Shown: positions 9,285 through 17,420, counted from the first letter of the stretch. The stretch is DNA of 39,699 nucleotides from JAENVT01 sp031430695 (GCA_031430695.1 JANPBZ010000244.1:1-39699); one strand, 5' to 3'. The notes: generated by a model from the letters alone, not told the origin. Program-made: numbers and translations.

Positions 9285-10733
9285 CTAGACCAGCATCGAA
9301 TCGACCAAGGCGCACGCCGCGTCCCGGTCCGAGTACAGCAGGGTGTGATGCGTTCGGCTCGTCTTCGCCGATCCCAGGTAGTTGCGCTCGTACAACTCGT
9401 TGCGTGAGCCGAGCCCGGAGCCGATGAAGTCCCACGCCAGCCGATAGATGCTCGCCCGCCGCTCGGCGTCCATGTCGTTTGCACCGTGGACGAACTCCTC
9501 GATCAACGGGCGCAACCGGGCATCGCTGAGCATTGCCTTACTGGGGGTCGCCAACAGGTTGTGGCTACCGATCAGCATCAGAATCTCACGCACTCGCGGA
9601 TACCACACTGCCAGCAGCGAACGCATGGGATGCAACGGACGACCGTCGGGAAAGATCACGCCGTCGCCGCGGTCGTAGGCGTGCTCCTCCGACAGCAAGA
9701 TCGAGCTGCGGGTCACCTCGGCATAGCTCGACAGCTCCCCCAACATCTCCACCGTCGACGGAGAGTTGTCGTTGACGGCCTCGGCCATGCGCAGCGCGAG
9801 CCCGTAGGCAAACTCCAACTTGGTGAGCGCCCGAATCGTGGTCTGTTGCATGATGTTGGCCCACCACGCCGTGGGCCCCATGACGGAGTTGTACACGTCG
9901 ATGTCGCCGTTGATGAAGACCCGCTCGTGAGGAACCTCGACATCGTCGAAGATCGTGAACGCGTCTTGCTCGTCGAACCTCGATGACAGCGGATGGTCGA
10001 ACGAGTTCGACCCGACCGTGGCAGCGCTGTCGCGGCACATGAAGATCAGCCCCGGAGTGTCCATCGGCAGAGCAAAGCTCAACGCGTAGTCGCTCGTCGC
10101 GTCAGCGGGCAGTGGAAGTCCTGGATAGATGGCGGTCTCGTCGGCGAAGGGGGCCAGCGTGGCCAGGATGCGCGCGCCGCGCACGATGATGCCGGTCGAG
10201 GTCTCGCCGACCTTGTGCAACGGAACCGGGTTGCCGGCAAACGATTGGTCCTTCACACGATCGATCGTCGGATGCACGATGGTGTGCGTCAGCGACAGGT
10301 CCTCCCGGGCGATCATGTTGTGGTAGTTGATGAGGTTGTCGTGGCCTTCCACGTTCTTGCCCTCTGGGCCGAGCCATGCGCTGCGCTCCCCGGCAAATCC
10401 GGCGAACGTCACGTTCATGTAGTCGGGGGTCCGACCCATGAGCCCGACACTCGATTCGGCGATGCGTCGCAGACCGCGATGTCGGCGCTTGAGATCGTCG
10501 ATCGAACGCGGGATCATGTGGCTGACGTTGATCGCCTCGCCGGTCTCCGGGTCGGGCATCAGGCACTCGTCGGCGAACTCCTGTTGAATGTCGAAGACCC
10601 TCGCCAAGCTGTGCGCAGCACCCTCCAACTGAGGGTGGGTTGTGACGTCGTCGACGCGTTCGTCCCCGAGCCACACTTCGCGATTGCGCGCCCGCAGCCC
10701 CTTCAGAAACTGCTCCCCAGATCGAGCCGGCAT
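9285..10733 (-). CDS. hpaB: 4-hydroxyphenylacetate 3-hydroxylase, oxygenase component (HpaB family)
   Basis: This 482-residue FADH2-dependent monooxygenase has the acyl-CoA-dehydrogenase-like HpaB fold. The family inserts a hydroxyl ortho to a phenol hydroxyl, typically making homoprotocatechuate from 4-hydroxyphenylacetate. Family features include RTPDYMNVTFAGF near the N-terminal third, DLSLTHTIVHP, DDVEVPHERVFINGD, and a C-terminal HGANDMDAERRASIYRLAWD. It needs reduced flavin, normally from HpaC; no such reductase gene is in the window. The start MPARSG at 10733 is preferred because GGGGGT lies 5 bases upstream and family proteins begin here; a TTG nine codons earlier is possible. It is divergent from hpaD, the next pathway step. 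Other phenols are possible substrates. Confidence 0.9.
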   Translation of the reverse strand: MPARSGEQFLKGLRARNREVWLGDERVDDVTTHPQLEGAAHSLARVFDIQQEFADECLMPDPETGEAINVSHMIPRSIDDLKRRHRGLRRIAESSVGLMGRTPDYMNVTFAGFAGERSAWLGPEGKNVEGHDNLINYHNMIAREDLSLTHTIVHPTIDRVKDQSFAGNPVPLHKVGETSTGIIVRGARILATLAPFADETAIYPGLPLPADATSDYALSFALPMDTPGLIFMCRDSAATVGSNSFDHPLSSRFDEQDAFTIFDDVEVPHERVFINGDIDVYNSVMGPTAWWANIMQQTTIRALTKLEFAYGLALRMAEAVNDNSPSTVEMLGELSSYAEVTRSSILLSEEHAYDRGDGVIFPDGRPLHPMRSLLAVWYPRVREILMLIGSHNLLATPSKAMLSDARLRPLIEEFVHGANDMDAERRASIYRLAWDFIGSGLGSRNELYERNYLGSAKTSRTHHTLLYSDRDAACALVDSMLV

Positions 10734-10734
10734 G

Positions 10735-10749
10735 TGTACCCCCAGTACA
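10735..10749 (-). promoter_or_regulatory. HpaB ribosome site inside a TGTAC-N5-GTACA palindrome
   Basis: On the minus strand, TGTAC-TGGGG-GTACA directly precedes the hpaB ATG. The GGGGG ribosome site fills the loop and first stem base. It can be read as a protein operator overlapping the ribosome site or as a short mRNA hairpin presenting or hiding the site. Confidence 0.45.
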
Positions 10750-10752
10750 AGT

Positions 10753-10762
10753 CGTTGCAACG
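10753..10762. promoter_or_regulatory. 10-bp palindrome CGTTGCAACG between hpaB and hpaD
   Basis: A perfect palindrome in the 64-base divergent gap. The half-site CGTTGC also appears twice in the 8536-8696 gap (near 8570 and 8668). It is a candidate operator. Confidence 0.35.
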
Positions 10763-10784
10763 CACGCTAGACGGCGCTGCGGCC

Positions 10785-10790
10785 TACGAT
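10785..10790 (+). promoter_or_regulatory. Candidate -10 box of hpaD (leaderless)
   Basis: TACGAT ends 7 bases before the ATG at 10798. This decides between the ATG at 10798 and a GTG two codons earlier in favour of the ATG. Confidence 0.45.
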
Positions 10791-10797
10791 CGTGTCG

Positions 10798-11808
10798 ATG
10801 GCCACCTCCGCCCCACCCGACATCGTTCGATCGGCGTACGCCGAACTCATCGTCACCGACCTCGACATCAGCAAACACTTCTGGGTCGATCGGCTCGGTT
10901 TCGTCATCAGCTCGGAAGACGACAGTGCCGTGTACCTCCGCGGCCACGAAGAGTTCGTTCACCACAGCCTCATCCTGCGCAAAGGCATCGAGCCGGCGTG
11001 TTCGAGGTTTGCATTTCGAGTCCGCACACCGGACGATCTCGACGCGGCCGCGTTGTTTCACACCGATCGAGGGTGCGAGGTTCGTCGTTACCCGGCCGGC
11101 GCGACGCGCGGCGTCGGCCCGACCGTGCGCGTGCAGGACCCGTTCGGATTCGTTGTCGAGTACTTCCACGAGATCGAATGGATCGGGCACCACCACCAGC
11201 GGTACGACCTGCGCCACGGAGCCAGCATCAACAGGCTCGATCACATCAACCTGGTCACCGACGACGTGCGAGCCCTGTACGAGTGGTACACCGAGCTCGG
11301 GTTCGGCCTGTCGGAGACCATCGAAGACGACGACGGCACGCTGTACGCGACGTGGATGTTCCGCAAGCAGACGGTGCATGACATCGCCTCGACGCAGGGG
11401 TCGTCGCCGCGCCTGCATCACCTTGCCTTCGCCTGTCCCGAGGCGCACCACATCTTGAGTCTGGCCGACACGCTGGGAGCGACCAACGAGTTTCACCACA
11501 TCGAACGGGGCCCGGGTCGACACGGCGTGTCGAACGCCTTCTACCTCTACCTCCGCGACCCTGATGGCCACCGTGTCGAGATCTACACCACCGACTACTT
11601 CACGGGCGACCCCGGGCATCAGCCGTTGCGCTGGAGCGTCAACGACCAACGCCGACGTGACTTCTGGGCCAACCCGATTGTCCCCCGGTGGTACGAGGAA
11701 GCCAGCAGTGTGCTCGACCTCGATGGCAACATTCAGCCAATCCGGGAGCGCAAGAGCGACGAACAGCGCATCACCGTCGGCGCGGACGGCCACGGCGTCA
11801 CCCGATGA
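10798..11808 (+). CDS. hpaD: Homoprotocatechuate (3,4-dihydroxyphenylacetate) 2,3-dioxygenase
   Basis: This 336-residue, two-domain type I extradiol dioxygenase closely resembles, from memory, the Brevibacterium fuscum enzyme (same DIVR-AY start, RKQTVHD, ERGPGRHGVSNAFYLY, DPDGHR-EIY-DY-TGDP). It opens 3,4-dihydroxyphenylacetate beside the hydroxyls to give 5-carboxymethyl-2-hydroxymuconate semialdehyde. Metal ligands are His149 (LDHINLV), His208 (LHHLAFA) and Glu261 (HRVEIY); His194 (TVHDIAS) matches the acid-base His200 of the B. fuscum protein. All four fall exactly six residues earlier than in that enzyme. The C-terminus is shorter than the B. fuscum protein. It overlaps hpaH by 4 bases and is divergent from hpaB. 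Confidence 0.95.
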   Translation: MATSAPPDIVRSAYAELIVTDLDISKHFWVDRLGFVISSEDDSAVYLRGHEEFVHHSLILRKGIEPACSRFAFRVRTPDDLDAAALFHTDRGCEVRRYPAGATRGVGPTVRVQDPFGFVVEYFHEIEWIGHHHQRYDLRHGASINRLDHINLVTDDVRALYEWYTELGFGLSETIEDDDGTLYATWMFRKQTVHDIASTQGSSPRLHHLAFACPEAHHILSLADTLGATNEFHHIERGPGRHGVSNAFYLYLRDPDGHRVEIYTTDYFTGDPGHQPLRWSVNDQRRRDFWANPIVPRWYEEASSVLDLDGNIQPIRERKSDEQRITVGADGHGVTR

Positions 11809-12608
11809 TCTCGGCCGAGCTTGCGCTCGACCTGGCCAAGCGGCACGAGTGGGCTCGCTGCGAGGTCAAGCCCATCGACCCCGTCACAGTCGACTACCCC
11901 GGCCTCAGCATCGACGATGCGTATGCGATACAGCGGGCGTGGGTCGACCTGCAGATAGCCGGTGGAGCCAGGCTCGTCGGGCGCAAGATCGGTCTCACAT
12001 CGAGGGCAATGCAGCAGCAGATGAAGATCGACGAACCAGATTTCGGCGCGCTGCTCGACTACATGATCATGCCCAGCGGAGTGGAATTGAGTCATGCCGG
12101 GTTCGTCGATCCCAAGCTCGAGGTCGAGGTGGCGTTCGTCATCGGGAGGCGGTTGAGCGGCGATGCGGTCACCGTCGAAGAGGTCCTCGACGCGACCGAC
12201 TACATCCAGCCGGCGCTCGAATTGATCGATGCCCGCAGCTATCGCATTCATCCAGATACCAAGCGAGCACGCACCATCGTCGACACCATCGCCGACAACG
12301 CAGCTGATGCCGGAGTCATTCTCGGCGGCGAGAAGGTCAAGCCGGCCGATGTCGACATGCGCTGGATCGGCGCCATCTTCTCGTGCAACGGCGTGGTCGA
12401 GGAGACCGGCTTGGCCGCCGGCGTGTTGGGGCATCCGGCCAACGGAATTGCCTGGGTTGCCCGGCGCATAGCGCCGTACGGCCTGGCCATCGAACCCGGC
12501 CAGATCATCCTGGCCGGGTCGTTCACGCGCGCGTCGGCAACTCGCCCGGGTGATCAGTTCGTCGCCGACTACGGCCCGCTCGGCACGGTGACCTGCAGCT
12601 TTGGCTGA
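11805..12608 (+). CDS. hpaH: 2-oxohept-4-ene-1,7-dioate hydratase (HpaH)
   Basis: This 267-residue fumarylacetoacetase-fold hydratase adds water to 2-oxohept-4-ene-1,7-dioate, giving the substrate of HpaI. Many blocks match E. coli HpaH as I remember it: DYPGLSIDDAYAIQR, GRKIGLTSRAMQ, EPDFGALLD, VEVAFVI, YIQPALELIDAR, DTIADNAADAGVILGG, VEETGLAAGVLGHPANG and GQIILAGSFTR. Glu residues in VEVAF and the Glu of ALELIDA are the expected divalent-metal ligands. The ATG overlaps the hpaD stop (ATGA), so the two are translationally coupled. MhpD/XylJ-type 2-oxopent-4-enoate hydratases are the nearest alternative, but the HpaD neighbour and the closer similarity favour HpaH. Confidence 0.93.
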   Translation: MISAELALDLAKRHEWARCEVKPIDPVTVDYPGLSIDDAYAIQRAWVDLQIAGGARLVGRKIGLTSRAMQQQMKIDEPDFGALLDYMIMPSGVELSHAGFVDPKLEVEVAFVIGRRLSGDAVTVEEVLDATDYIQPALELIDARSYRIHPDTKRARTIVDTIADNAADAGVILGGEKVKPADVDMRWIGAIFSCNGVVEETGLAAGVLGHPANGIAWVARRIAPYGLAIEPGQIILAGSFTRASATRPGDQFVADYGPLGTVTCSFG

Positions 12609-12630
12609 ACGAGCGCCCTGGTCTCATTGG

Positions 12631-12641
12631 TTGGATTCCAA
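12631..12641. promoter_or_regulatory. TTGG-ATT-CCAA inverted repeat upstream of the LLM gene
   Basis: A short inverted repeat in the 142-base gap after hpaH. It is a weak candidate operator. The rest of the gap holds a GCGTG-CA-CACGC repeat (12667-12678) and no clear terminator. Confidence 0.2.
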
Positions 12642-12750
12642 GATCGCGGCTTTCACTTCCGGGCCGCGTGCACACGCCTCCGACGATGATCGCAGCCAAC
12701 CGACCGAGGTGCTAGAAAGACGGCAGAATCGCTGACGAAAGGAACTCATT

Positions 12751-13755
12751 GTGCAATACGCACTGGTGAACGGTGTTCGCAATCATCCAAGTTCCGCCTA
12801 TGCCCTGCAGGACGTGTATTCCGACTACATCAGCGACGCGGTGCTCGCCGAGGAGCTCGGTTTCACCAGCACCTGGTACGGCGAGCACCACTTTCGTGAA
12901 TGTCAGTGGACCGGTTCGCCGATGATGGTCGCCACCGCGGTCGCCGCCAGAACCGAGCGCATCCGCGTGGGTTCATCAGTCGTGCTGCTTCCGTTCCACG
13001 ACCCCATCCGAGTCGCCGAGGATGCCGCTATCGCCGACATCTTGTCGAACGGACGGTTCGACCTCGGCGTGGGCCCTGGTTCGCAGTACGAGGAGTTCGT
13101 CACGTTCGGAAAGAATCCGGCGGAGATGAACCAGCGATCGTGGGAAATGGTCGACTGGATTCAACGGGCCTTCACCGAGCAAGCGGTGTTCAGCCACTCG
13201 GGCCGCTTTTACGACATCCCCGACATGACGTTCACGACCAAGCCGGTACAGCAGCCGCTGCCGATGTGGTGGGGTGGCATGGGACCGAAGAACCTCGCCC
13301 GAGCCGCCGAGCGGGGGATGAACCTGATCGCTCCCTTCAACGCCGGGTACGACGCAGCGCTGCAGGCCTGCGGACGCAACCCGGCCGACTACCAGGTGTC
13401 GGTGATGCTGCCGGTCTGCGTGGCTGATACGACCGACAAGGCTTGGGCGATCGCCGGTGCCGGCATCGAGTACTTCGTCAACTTCTACCAGATGCGCAAG
13501 AACCTGCAAGGCGCGCCGGTGCCCCCCGAGGCGCGAATCACGCAGGAGATGCTGCGCACCGGCAACGCCGGCTTCTGGTTTGCCGCGGTCGGCACTCCCG
13601 ATGACGTAATCGGCAAGCTCCGTCCGTTCGTCGACGGTCACCTCGGCCGCATCACGCAGTTGGCGCTGCAGATGCGCCAGCCCGGCATGAGCAATGCCGA
13701 TACGCATCGATCGATGCGAATGTTCGCCGGCGAAGTCATCCCTGCCCTGTCGTAG
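12751..13755 (+). CDS. LLM-class (bacterial luciferase-like) flavin- or F420-dependent oxidoreductase
   Basis: This 334-residue protein has the luciferase-like TIM-barrel fold: the EHHF motif near residue 45 (WYGEHHFRECQWTGSP), RIRVGSSVVLLPFHDPIRVAED, then GRFDLGVGPGSQYEEF, and MWWGGMGPKNLARAAERGMN. Members use FMNH2 with oxygen as monooxygenases or F420 as dehydrogenases. No flavin reductase is adjacent; an F420-type nitroreductase nearby makes F420 plausible. The GTG start has AAAGGA 7 bases upstream. Its 3' end overlaps the facing alpha/beta-hydrolase gene by 20 bases. Substrate unknown; an oxygenation or oxidation feeding the hpa genes is an inference. Confidence 0.88.
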   Translation: MQYALVNGVRNHPSSAYALQDVYSDYISDAVLAEELGFTSTWYGEHHFRECQWTGSPMMVATAVAARTERIRVGSSVVLLPFHDPIRVAEDAAIADILSNGRFDLGVGPGSQYEEFVTFGKNPAEMNQRSWEMVDWIQRAFTEQAVFSHSGRFYDIPDMTFTTKPVQQPLPMWWGGMGPKNLARAAERGMNLIAPFNAGYDAALQACGRNPADYQVSVMLPVCVADTTDKAWAIAGAGIEYFVNFYQMRKNLQGAPVPPEARITQEMLRTGNAGFWFAAVGTPDDVIGKLRPFVDGHLGRITQLALQMRQPGMSNADTHRSMRMFAGEVIPALS

Positions 13756-14458
13756 TGCTTCGCGTGATCAGACCCGTCACGCCGATTGGATCTGTCAGTG
13801 GCGCAAAGTGGTTCGTCGCCAGTTGATAGGTAGTCCAACGCGGATCGAGCTTGAGGCGGTCGTACACAGCGCGAAATGAAGCATTCTCGAATTCGGTGCA
13901 CAGCACGTACGACAGGGCGACGTGGTCGGGCAGCTCAGGCAGCGCCGCGACAGGCTCGACCATTGCCTTCCAGGGCTGCGGCCGCAGACGCGGACGACAG
14001 TAGGCCAGAATCGCTTCGTCTCTGACACCGAAGTACTCGGGTTGGCGGATCGGAAATGGACGCTGCGCTGCCTCGTTCTCGCGCGCCATTTCCCCGGTTC
14101 TACCAACCGACAAATCGGCCAGACACTGACCGTCGTCGGGCACGAACGCATCGAGGTAGCACGCTGAGCGAATCCGGTTGGGCACCCGAGCGATCACACC
14201 TGTGATCACCATGCCCCCATAGCTCCAGCCGACAAGATCGACGTCTGTGAGACCCTCGAACTCGATGTGGCCGACGATATCGTCGATGTGTGTACTGAGC
14301 CCGACGTCGTCGTTCAGCAGATGTGCGCTCTCGGCGAGGCCGGTCAACGTCGGCGCCATCACGACGTGTCCGAGTCGAGCAAGTTCGGCGACGACGTCCC
14401 TCCACACCCAGCCGCCACACCACGCGCCGTGAACCAGAACGATTCGCTGTTGCGTCAC
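13736..14458 (-). CDS. Alpha/beta-fold hydrolase (esterase, SABP2/MenH-like)
   Basis: This 240-residue hydrolase has an oxyanion motif (LVHGAWCGGWVW), nucleophile elbow GWSYGG, acid-region FVPDDGQ and the late His in TNHFAPLTDP. HGAWCGGW resembles the plant methyl-esterase/hydroxynitrile-lyase type and bacterial ester hydrolases of that branch. The GTG at 14458 overlaps the upstream nitroreductase stop (GTGA); a longer reading frame extends through that gene and is rejected. It is the last gene of a minus-strand run. Likely an ester hydrolase that releases an acid or alcohol for the pathway; a ring-fission hydrolase is possible. Confidence 0.85.
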   Translation of the reverse strand: MTQQRIVLVHGAWCGGWVWRDVVAELARLGHVVMAPTLTGLAESAHLLNDDVGLSTHIDDIVGHIEFEGLTDVDLVGWSYGGMVITGVIARVPNRIRSACYLDAFVPDDGQCLADLSVGRTGEMARENEAAQRPFPIRQPEYFGVRDEAILAYCRPRLRPQPWKAMVEPVAALPELPDHVALSYVLCTEFENASFRAVYDRLKLDPRWTTYQLATNHFAPLTDPIGVTGLITRSTTTGQG

Positions 14459-14895
14459 GAGTTCTCGGCGGGCCGAACGCGGACGACGGGGATGCGCCGA
14501 TCGGTCTTGGCCTGATACTCGCCGTAGTTCGGAAACAGTGCCACCATCTGGGCCCACAACGCGTCCCTGTCACCACCCTCGGGAACCGTCTCGGCCACCC
14601 CACGAATGACGTCGGCCCGGTCTTGAATCGTCACCGATGGATCAGCGAGAAGGTTGAGGTACCACAACGGATGCTGCGGACGGCCGCCATACGAGGCGAC
14701 CAGGATGTAGTCGTCGCCGTCACGGCCGAAGATCAATGCATTGCGGCGGAGGTCGCCCGACTTGCGACCCGTCGTCGTCAGAACGAGTGTCGGATACCCG
14801 CGCCACATGTACCCGTCCTCGCCGCCGGTTTCGACGTACTTGCGGGTGTGCTCGGCGACCCACTCGATGGCGCTGTCCAACGGTTGACCGCTCAT
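14455..14895 (-). CDS. Deazaflavin (F420)-dependent nitroreductase-family protein
   Basis: This 146-residue split-barrel protein belongs to the Ddn/nitroreductase family, which is largely restricted to F420-making actinobacteria. Diagnostic blocks are PTLVLTTTGRKSG..RRNALIF, DDYILVASYGG, HPLWYLNLLADPSVTIQ and the late WAQMVALFPNYGEYQAKTDRRIPVV. It probably transfers hydride from reduced F420 to an enone, quinone or nitro compound. The ATG at 14895 has AGAGGAG just upstream; a GTG at 14922 overlapping the esterase stop is an alternative. It implies that the host makes F420. Confidence 0.9.
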   Translation of the reverse strand: MSGQPLDSAIEWVAEHTRKYVETGGEDGYMWRGYPTLVLTTTGRKSGDLRRNALIFGRDGDDYILVASYGGRPQHPLWYLNLLADPSVTIQDRADVIRGVAETVPEGGDRDALWAQMVALFPNYGEYQAKTDRRIPVVRVRPAENS

Positions 14896-14918
14896 CTCTC
14901 TCCTCTGGTAACACTGGT

Positions 14919-15827
14919 TCACAGCACGGTGATGCGCTGAGCGAAGGCTAGGGAAGCATCGAAGATCGCAGCGACATCAGGCGCGCCTGTCCAGAAGTGG
15001 TCGCTGCCCTCGACAATGACCAGGTCGGCGCTGCCACCCGCCTGACGGAGCGCATCGACGAACTCGACGCTCTGGGCAAACGGCACCTGGGTGTCGACGG
15101 TGCCGTGGTGGATCTGGATAGGAGGGGCCCCGGCATGCACGTACGAGATCGGGCTGGCCGCGCGAGCGCGGGCCGGATCGGTCTGCAGCGGCACGCCGAC
15201 CAATGACGACTCCCACGAGTCTGGATCGTCGGGTCGCTTGTCGCTGCCTGCGGCGTACTGCGAGCCCAGCGAGAGGAGATTCATCGGCCCGTACCAATCG
15301 ACGACGCCACTGACAGCACTAGACTCACCGAGGGAATCGCCGATCCCACCGTCGAGCTCGGCACGGTCACCACAGAGGCCGGCGAGCATGGCCAGGTGGC
15401 CACCGGCGGACTCTCCCCAGGTGACCAGCCTGGCCGGATCGACGCCAAGTCGCTCGGCGTTGCCACGCAGCCACCGAACCGCTGCCTTCACATCGTGCAG
15501 TTGCGCCGGGAAGCGCGCCTCGCCGCTGAGCCGGTAGTCGACGGTGGCCACCACAAAGCCGGCCTGGGCGAGCCGGTCGAGTGGGGTGGGTGACCACGAT
15601 GCGAAGGCCCGGCCAAATCGCCGTCGGGTGCCGACGGCCCAGCCTCCACCGTGGAGGTACACGATCGCCGCCGCTGGCGCAGAACTCGCAGCCCGCAGGT
15701 ACACGTCGAGCAGCAACGGCCGGAATCCTTCGACGGTGGCGAACTCGACACCATGATGCACGACGACGCCCGAGGCCAGCGTCGTCGCGGGCACGCCGAG
15801 GTCGACGACGGGCACCTCAGCCGCCAC
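14919..15827 (-). CDS. HSL-family esterase/lipase (alpha/beta hydrolase)
   Basis: This 302-residue hydrolase carries the hormone-sensitive-lipase oxyanion motif HGGGW, the nucleophile elbow GESAGG, an Asp in GTVDTQVPF and His in GSDHFW, a complete catalytic triad. No signal peptide is visible, so it should act in the cytoplasm on short-chain or aryl esters. The GTG start overlaps the SDR stop by 11 bases and its own stop overlaps the possible GTG start of the next gene, so it is in the middle of an operon running from the inositol-phosphatase-like gene to the alpha/beta hydrolase. Carboxylesterase is the most cautious call. Confidence 0.88.
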   Translation of the reverse strand: MAAEVPVVDLGVPATTLASGVVVHHGVEFATVEGFRPLLLDVYLRAASSAPAAAIVYLHGGGWAVGTRRRFGRAFASWSPTPLDRLAQAGFVVATVDYRLSGEARFPAQLHDVKAAVRWLRGNAERLGVDPARLVTWGESAGGHLAMLAGLCGDRAELDGGIGDSLGESSAVSGVVDWYGPMNLLSLGSQYAAGSDKRPDDPDSWESSLVGVPLQTDPARARAASPISYVHAGAPPIQIHHGTVDTQVPFAQSVEFVDALRQAGGSADLVIVEGSDHFWTGAPDVAAIFDASLAFAQRITVL

Positions 15828-16626
15828 CAGTGGCCGAGGTCATCCCACCATCGGGGTGCAGTATCGAACCGGTGAATGAGGCGGCCTCGTCGCTGCACAG
15901 GAACAGGGCAGTGTTGGCGATGTCGAGCGGCGAGGGCAGCACGCCGAGCGGCAACTGCGCCGCGCGCTGGTCATACCACGCCTGCTGTGCCATGGGATCG
16001 TCGCCGACCGCCCCTGACACGATGCCGGCGAGCATCTCGGTCGTCACATAGGCGGGGCCGATCGCATTGACTCGGATCTTGTGCGGGGCCAGTTCGCCGG
16101 CCAACGAGCGGGTGAGCATCCAAACCGCAGCCTTCGACACGCTGTACACACCCGCAGACGGCCGCTTCGCGGCGATCGAAGCGAGCGTCACGATGCTGCC
16201 GCCGTGGTCGGCGGCGATCATCAGTTGGGCGGCGCGTTGCGCTGTGAGGAAGACGCCGCGCACGTTGACATCGTTGACGAAGTCGAAGTGCTCCGGATCA
16301 AGGTCCAGCAAGCCACGGAACCCCGCGTCAGAATGCGCAGCGACGCCGGCCGAAGCGACACACACATCGACACCGCCCATCTCTGCAGCAGCCTGGTCAA
16401 TGGCACCACGAATCGAATCGACGTCGAGCACGTCGCCGGGGACGAAATAGGCTTCGGCGCCAGCTCCGTTCAACTCGTCGACCACCGCGAGTGCGCGCTC
16501 GACCATGCGTGGCAGATCGATCACGGCCACGACGGCGCCCTCACCCGCAAACCGGTGAGCAATCGCTGCTCCCAGGCCACTGGCCCCGCCGGTGATGATC
16601 GCCCGCTTCGCCTCCAATCGTCCCAT
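15817..16626 (-). CDS. Short-chain dehydrogenase/reductase (classical SDR)
   Basis: This 269-residue NAD(P)-dependent oxidoreductase has TGGASGLG near residues 12-19, an Asp after beta-2 (VAVIDLP) that favours NAD(H), NDVNVRG, catalytic Ser in TLASIAA, YSVSK, and a C-terminal LHPDGGMTSA. The GAGGAGG ribosome site lies within the end of the upstream inositol-phosphatase-like gene, whose stop is one base before this ATG. It probably oxidises a secondary alcohol or reduces a ketone of the pathway substrate. One of four SDRs in the window; no substrate can be assigned. Confidence 0.9.
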   Translation of the reverse strand: MGRLEAKRAIITGGASGLGAAIAHRFAGEGAVVAVIDLPRMVERALAVVDELNGAGAEAYFVPGDVLDVDSIRGAIDQAAAEMGGVDVCVASAGVAAHSDAGFRGLLDLDPEHFDFVNDVNVRGVFLTAQRAAQLMIAADHGGSIVTLASIAAKRPSAGVYSVSKAAVWMLTRSLAGELAPHKIRVNAIGPAYVTTEMLAGIVSGAVGDDPMAQQAWYDQRAAQLPLGVLPSPLDIANTALFLCSDEAASFTGSILHPDGGMTSATGGG

Positions 16627-16627
16627 A

Positions 16628-17413
16628 TCAGGCCCTCCTCAAGTTGACGATGTCAACCAGGTCATCGTGAATTCGTGCATTGGCGGCGACGATGTTGGTG
16701 ATGCCGACGCCCAGGTTGACCGGCCCGCCATCGAAATCGGTCGCCATTCCCCCGGCCTCTTCGAGCAGCAGCACCGCGGCAGCGACATCCCACGCGTAGG
16801 TGGCGTCCTTCTCGACGAACCCGTCGAGCTTGCCGGCGGCGACATACGCAAGAGCGAACGACGGGCAACCAATACTGCGTGTGCCTCGGCAGTGAAGATG
16901 CATCTGCTCGATCCGCAACGCGTGCTCGTGAATGGTCGCCGGATCATCGTTCTGCAGACCCGTAGCTATCAGCGCCTTGCCGACATCGATAGTGTCGCTT
17001 GGCCGGCAGGTCGTGCCGCCACCACGCTCGACGGCGAACATCTCGTCGCGCAACGGGTCGAGAATCACACCGGCGAGCAGTGGACCACCTGTCTCGCGGA
17101 CCGCGATTGACACTCCCCAGGGCGACATTCCCCTGGCGTAGTTCGAGGTGCCGTCGAGGGGATCGACGATCCAGGTGTACGGCCCGTCAGGATTGCCCGC
17201 CGAACCCTCCTCGCCGAGGATGGCATGGTCGGGATAGCGACCGAGCAGCAACTCCACGATCGTCGCCTGCGATGCCTCATCTGCCCACGTGACTATGTTC
17301 GAGCGGGCCGACTTCTGGATGATCTCGGGCGGGCGTAACAAGCCATCCATCAACCTCTCTCCACCGGCCCGGGCAGCGTCGAGGGCGGATTCCAGCAGGT
17401 TCGAATCGCTCAC
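16628..17413 (-). CDS. Inositol monophosphatase-family phosphatase
   Basis: This 261-residue lithium-sensitive-type phosphatase has the signature metal sites GEEGS (near residue 72), DPLDGTSNY (near 86), and WDVAAAVLLLEEAGG near 195. The family includes inositol-1-phosphatase, histidinol phosphatase and bisphosphate nucleotidase. It heads a five-gene minus-strand run with an SDR and hydrolases, an unusual setting for an inositol enzyme. It could dephosphorylate a pathway intermediate, which is of interest because phosphotransferase-like genes lie next door. The start is a GTG at 17413 with TAGCTT 7 bases upstream; a longer upstream extension is less likely. Confidence 0.88.
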   Translation of the reverse strand: MSDSNLLESALDAARAGGERLMDGLLRPPEIIQKSARSNIVTWADEASQATIVELLLGRYPDHAILGEEGSAGNPDGPYTWIVDPLDGTSNYARGMSPWGVSIAVRETGGPLLAGVILDPLRDEMFAVERGGGTTCRPSDTIDVGKALIATGLQNDDPATIHEHALRIEQMHLHCRGTRSIGCPSFALAYVAAGKLDGFVEKDATYAWDVAAAVLLLEEAGGMATDFDGGPVNLGVGITNIVAANARIHDDLVDIVNLRRA

Positions 17414-17420
17414 CCCGGCG

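Noticed and set aside
10102..11793. Long minus-strand open frame (563 codons) across hpaD and the start of hpaB
   Set aside because: It is antisense to hpaD, which is strongly supported, and its sequence is Arg/Val-rich without a recognisable domain.
13736..14557. Start of the alpha/beta hydrolase at 14557
   Set aside because: The added 33 residues are charged filler within the nitroreductase gene; the GTG at 14458 directly precedes the VLVHGAW-type oxyanion region and overlaps the upstream stop.
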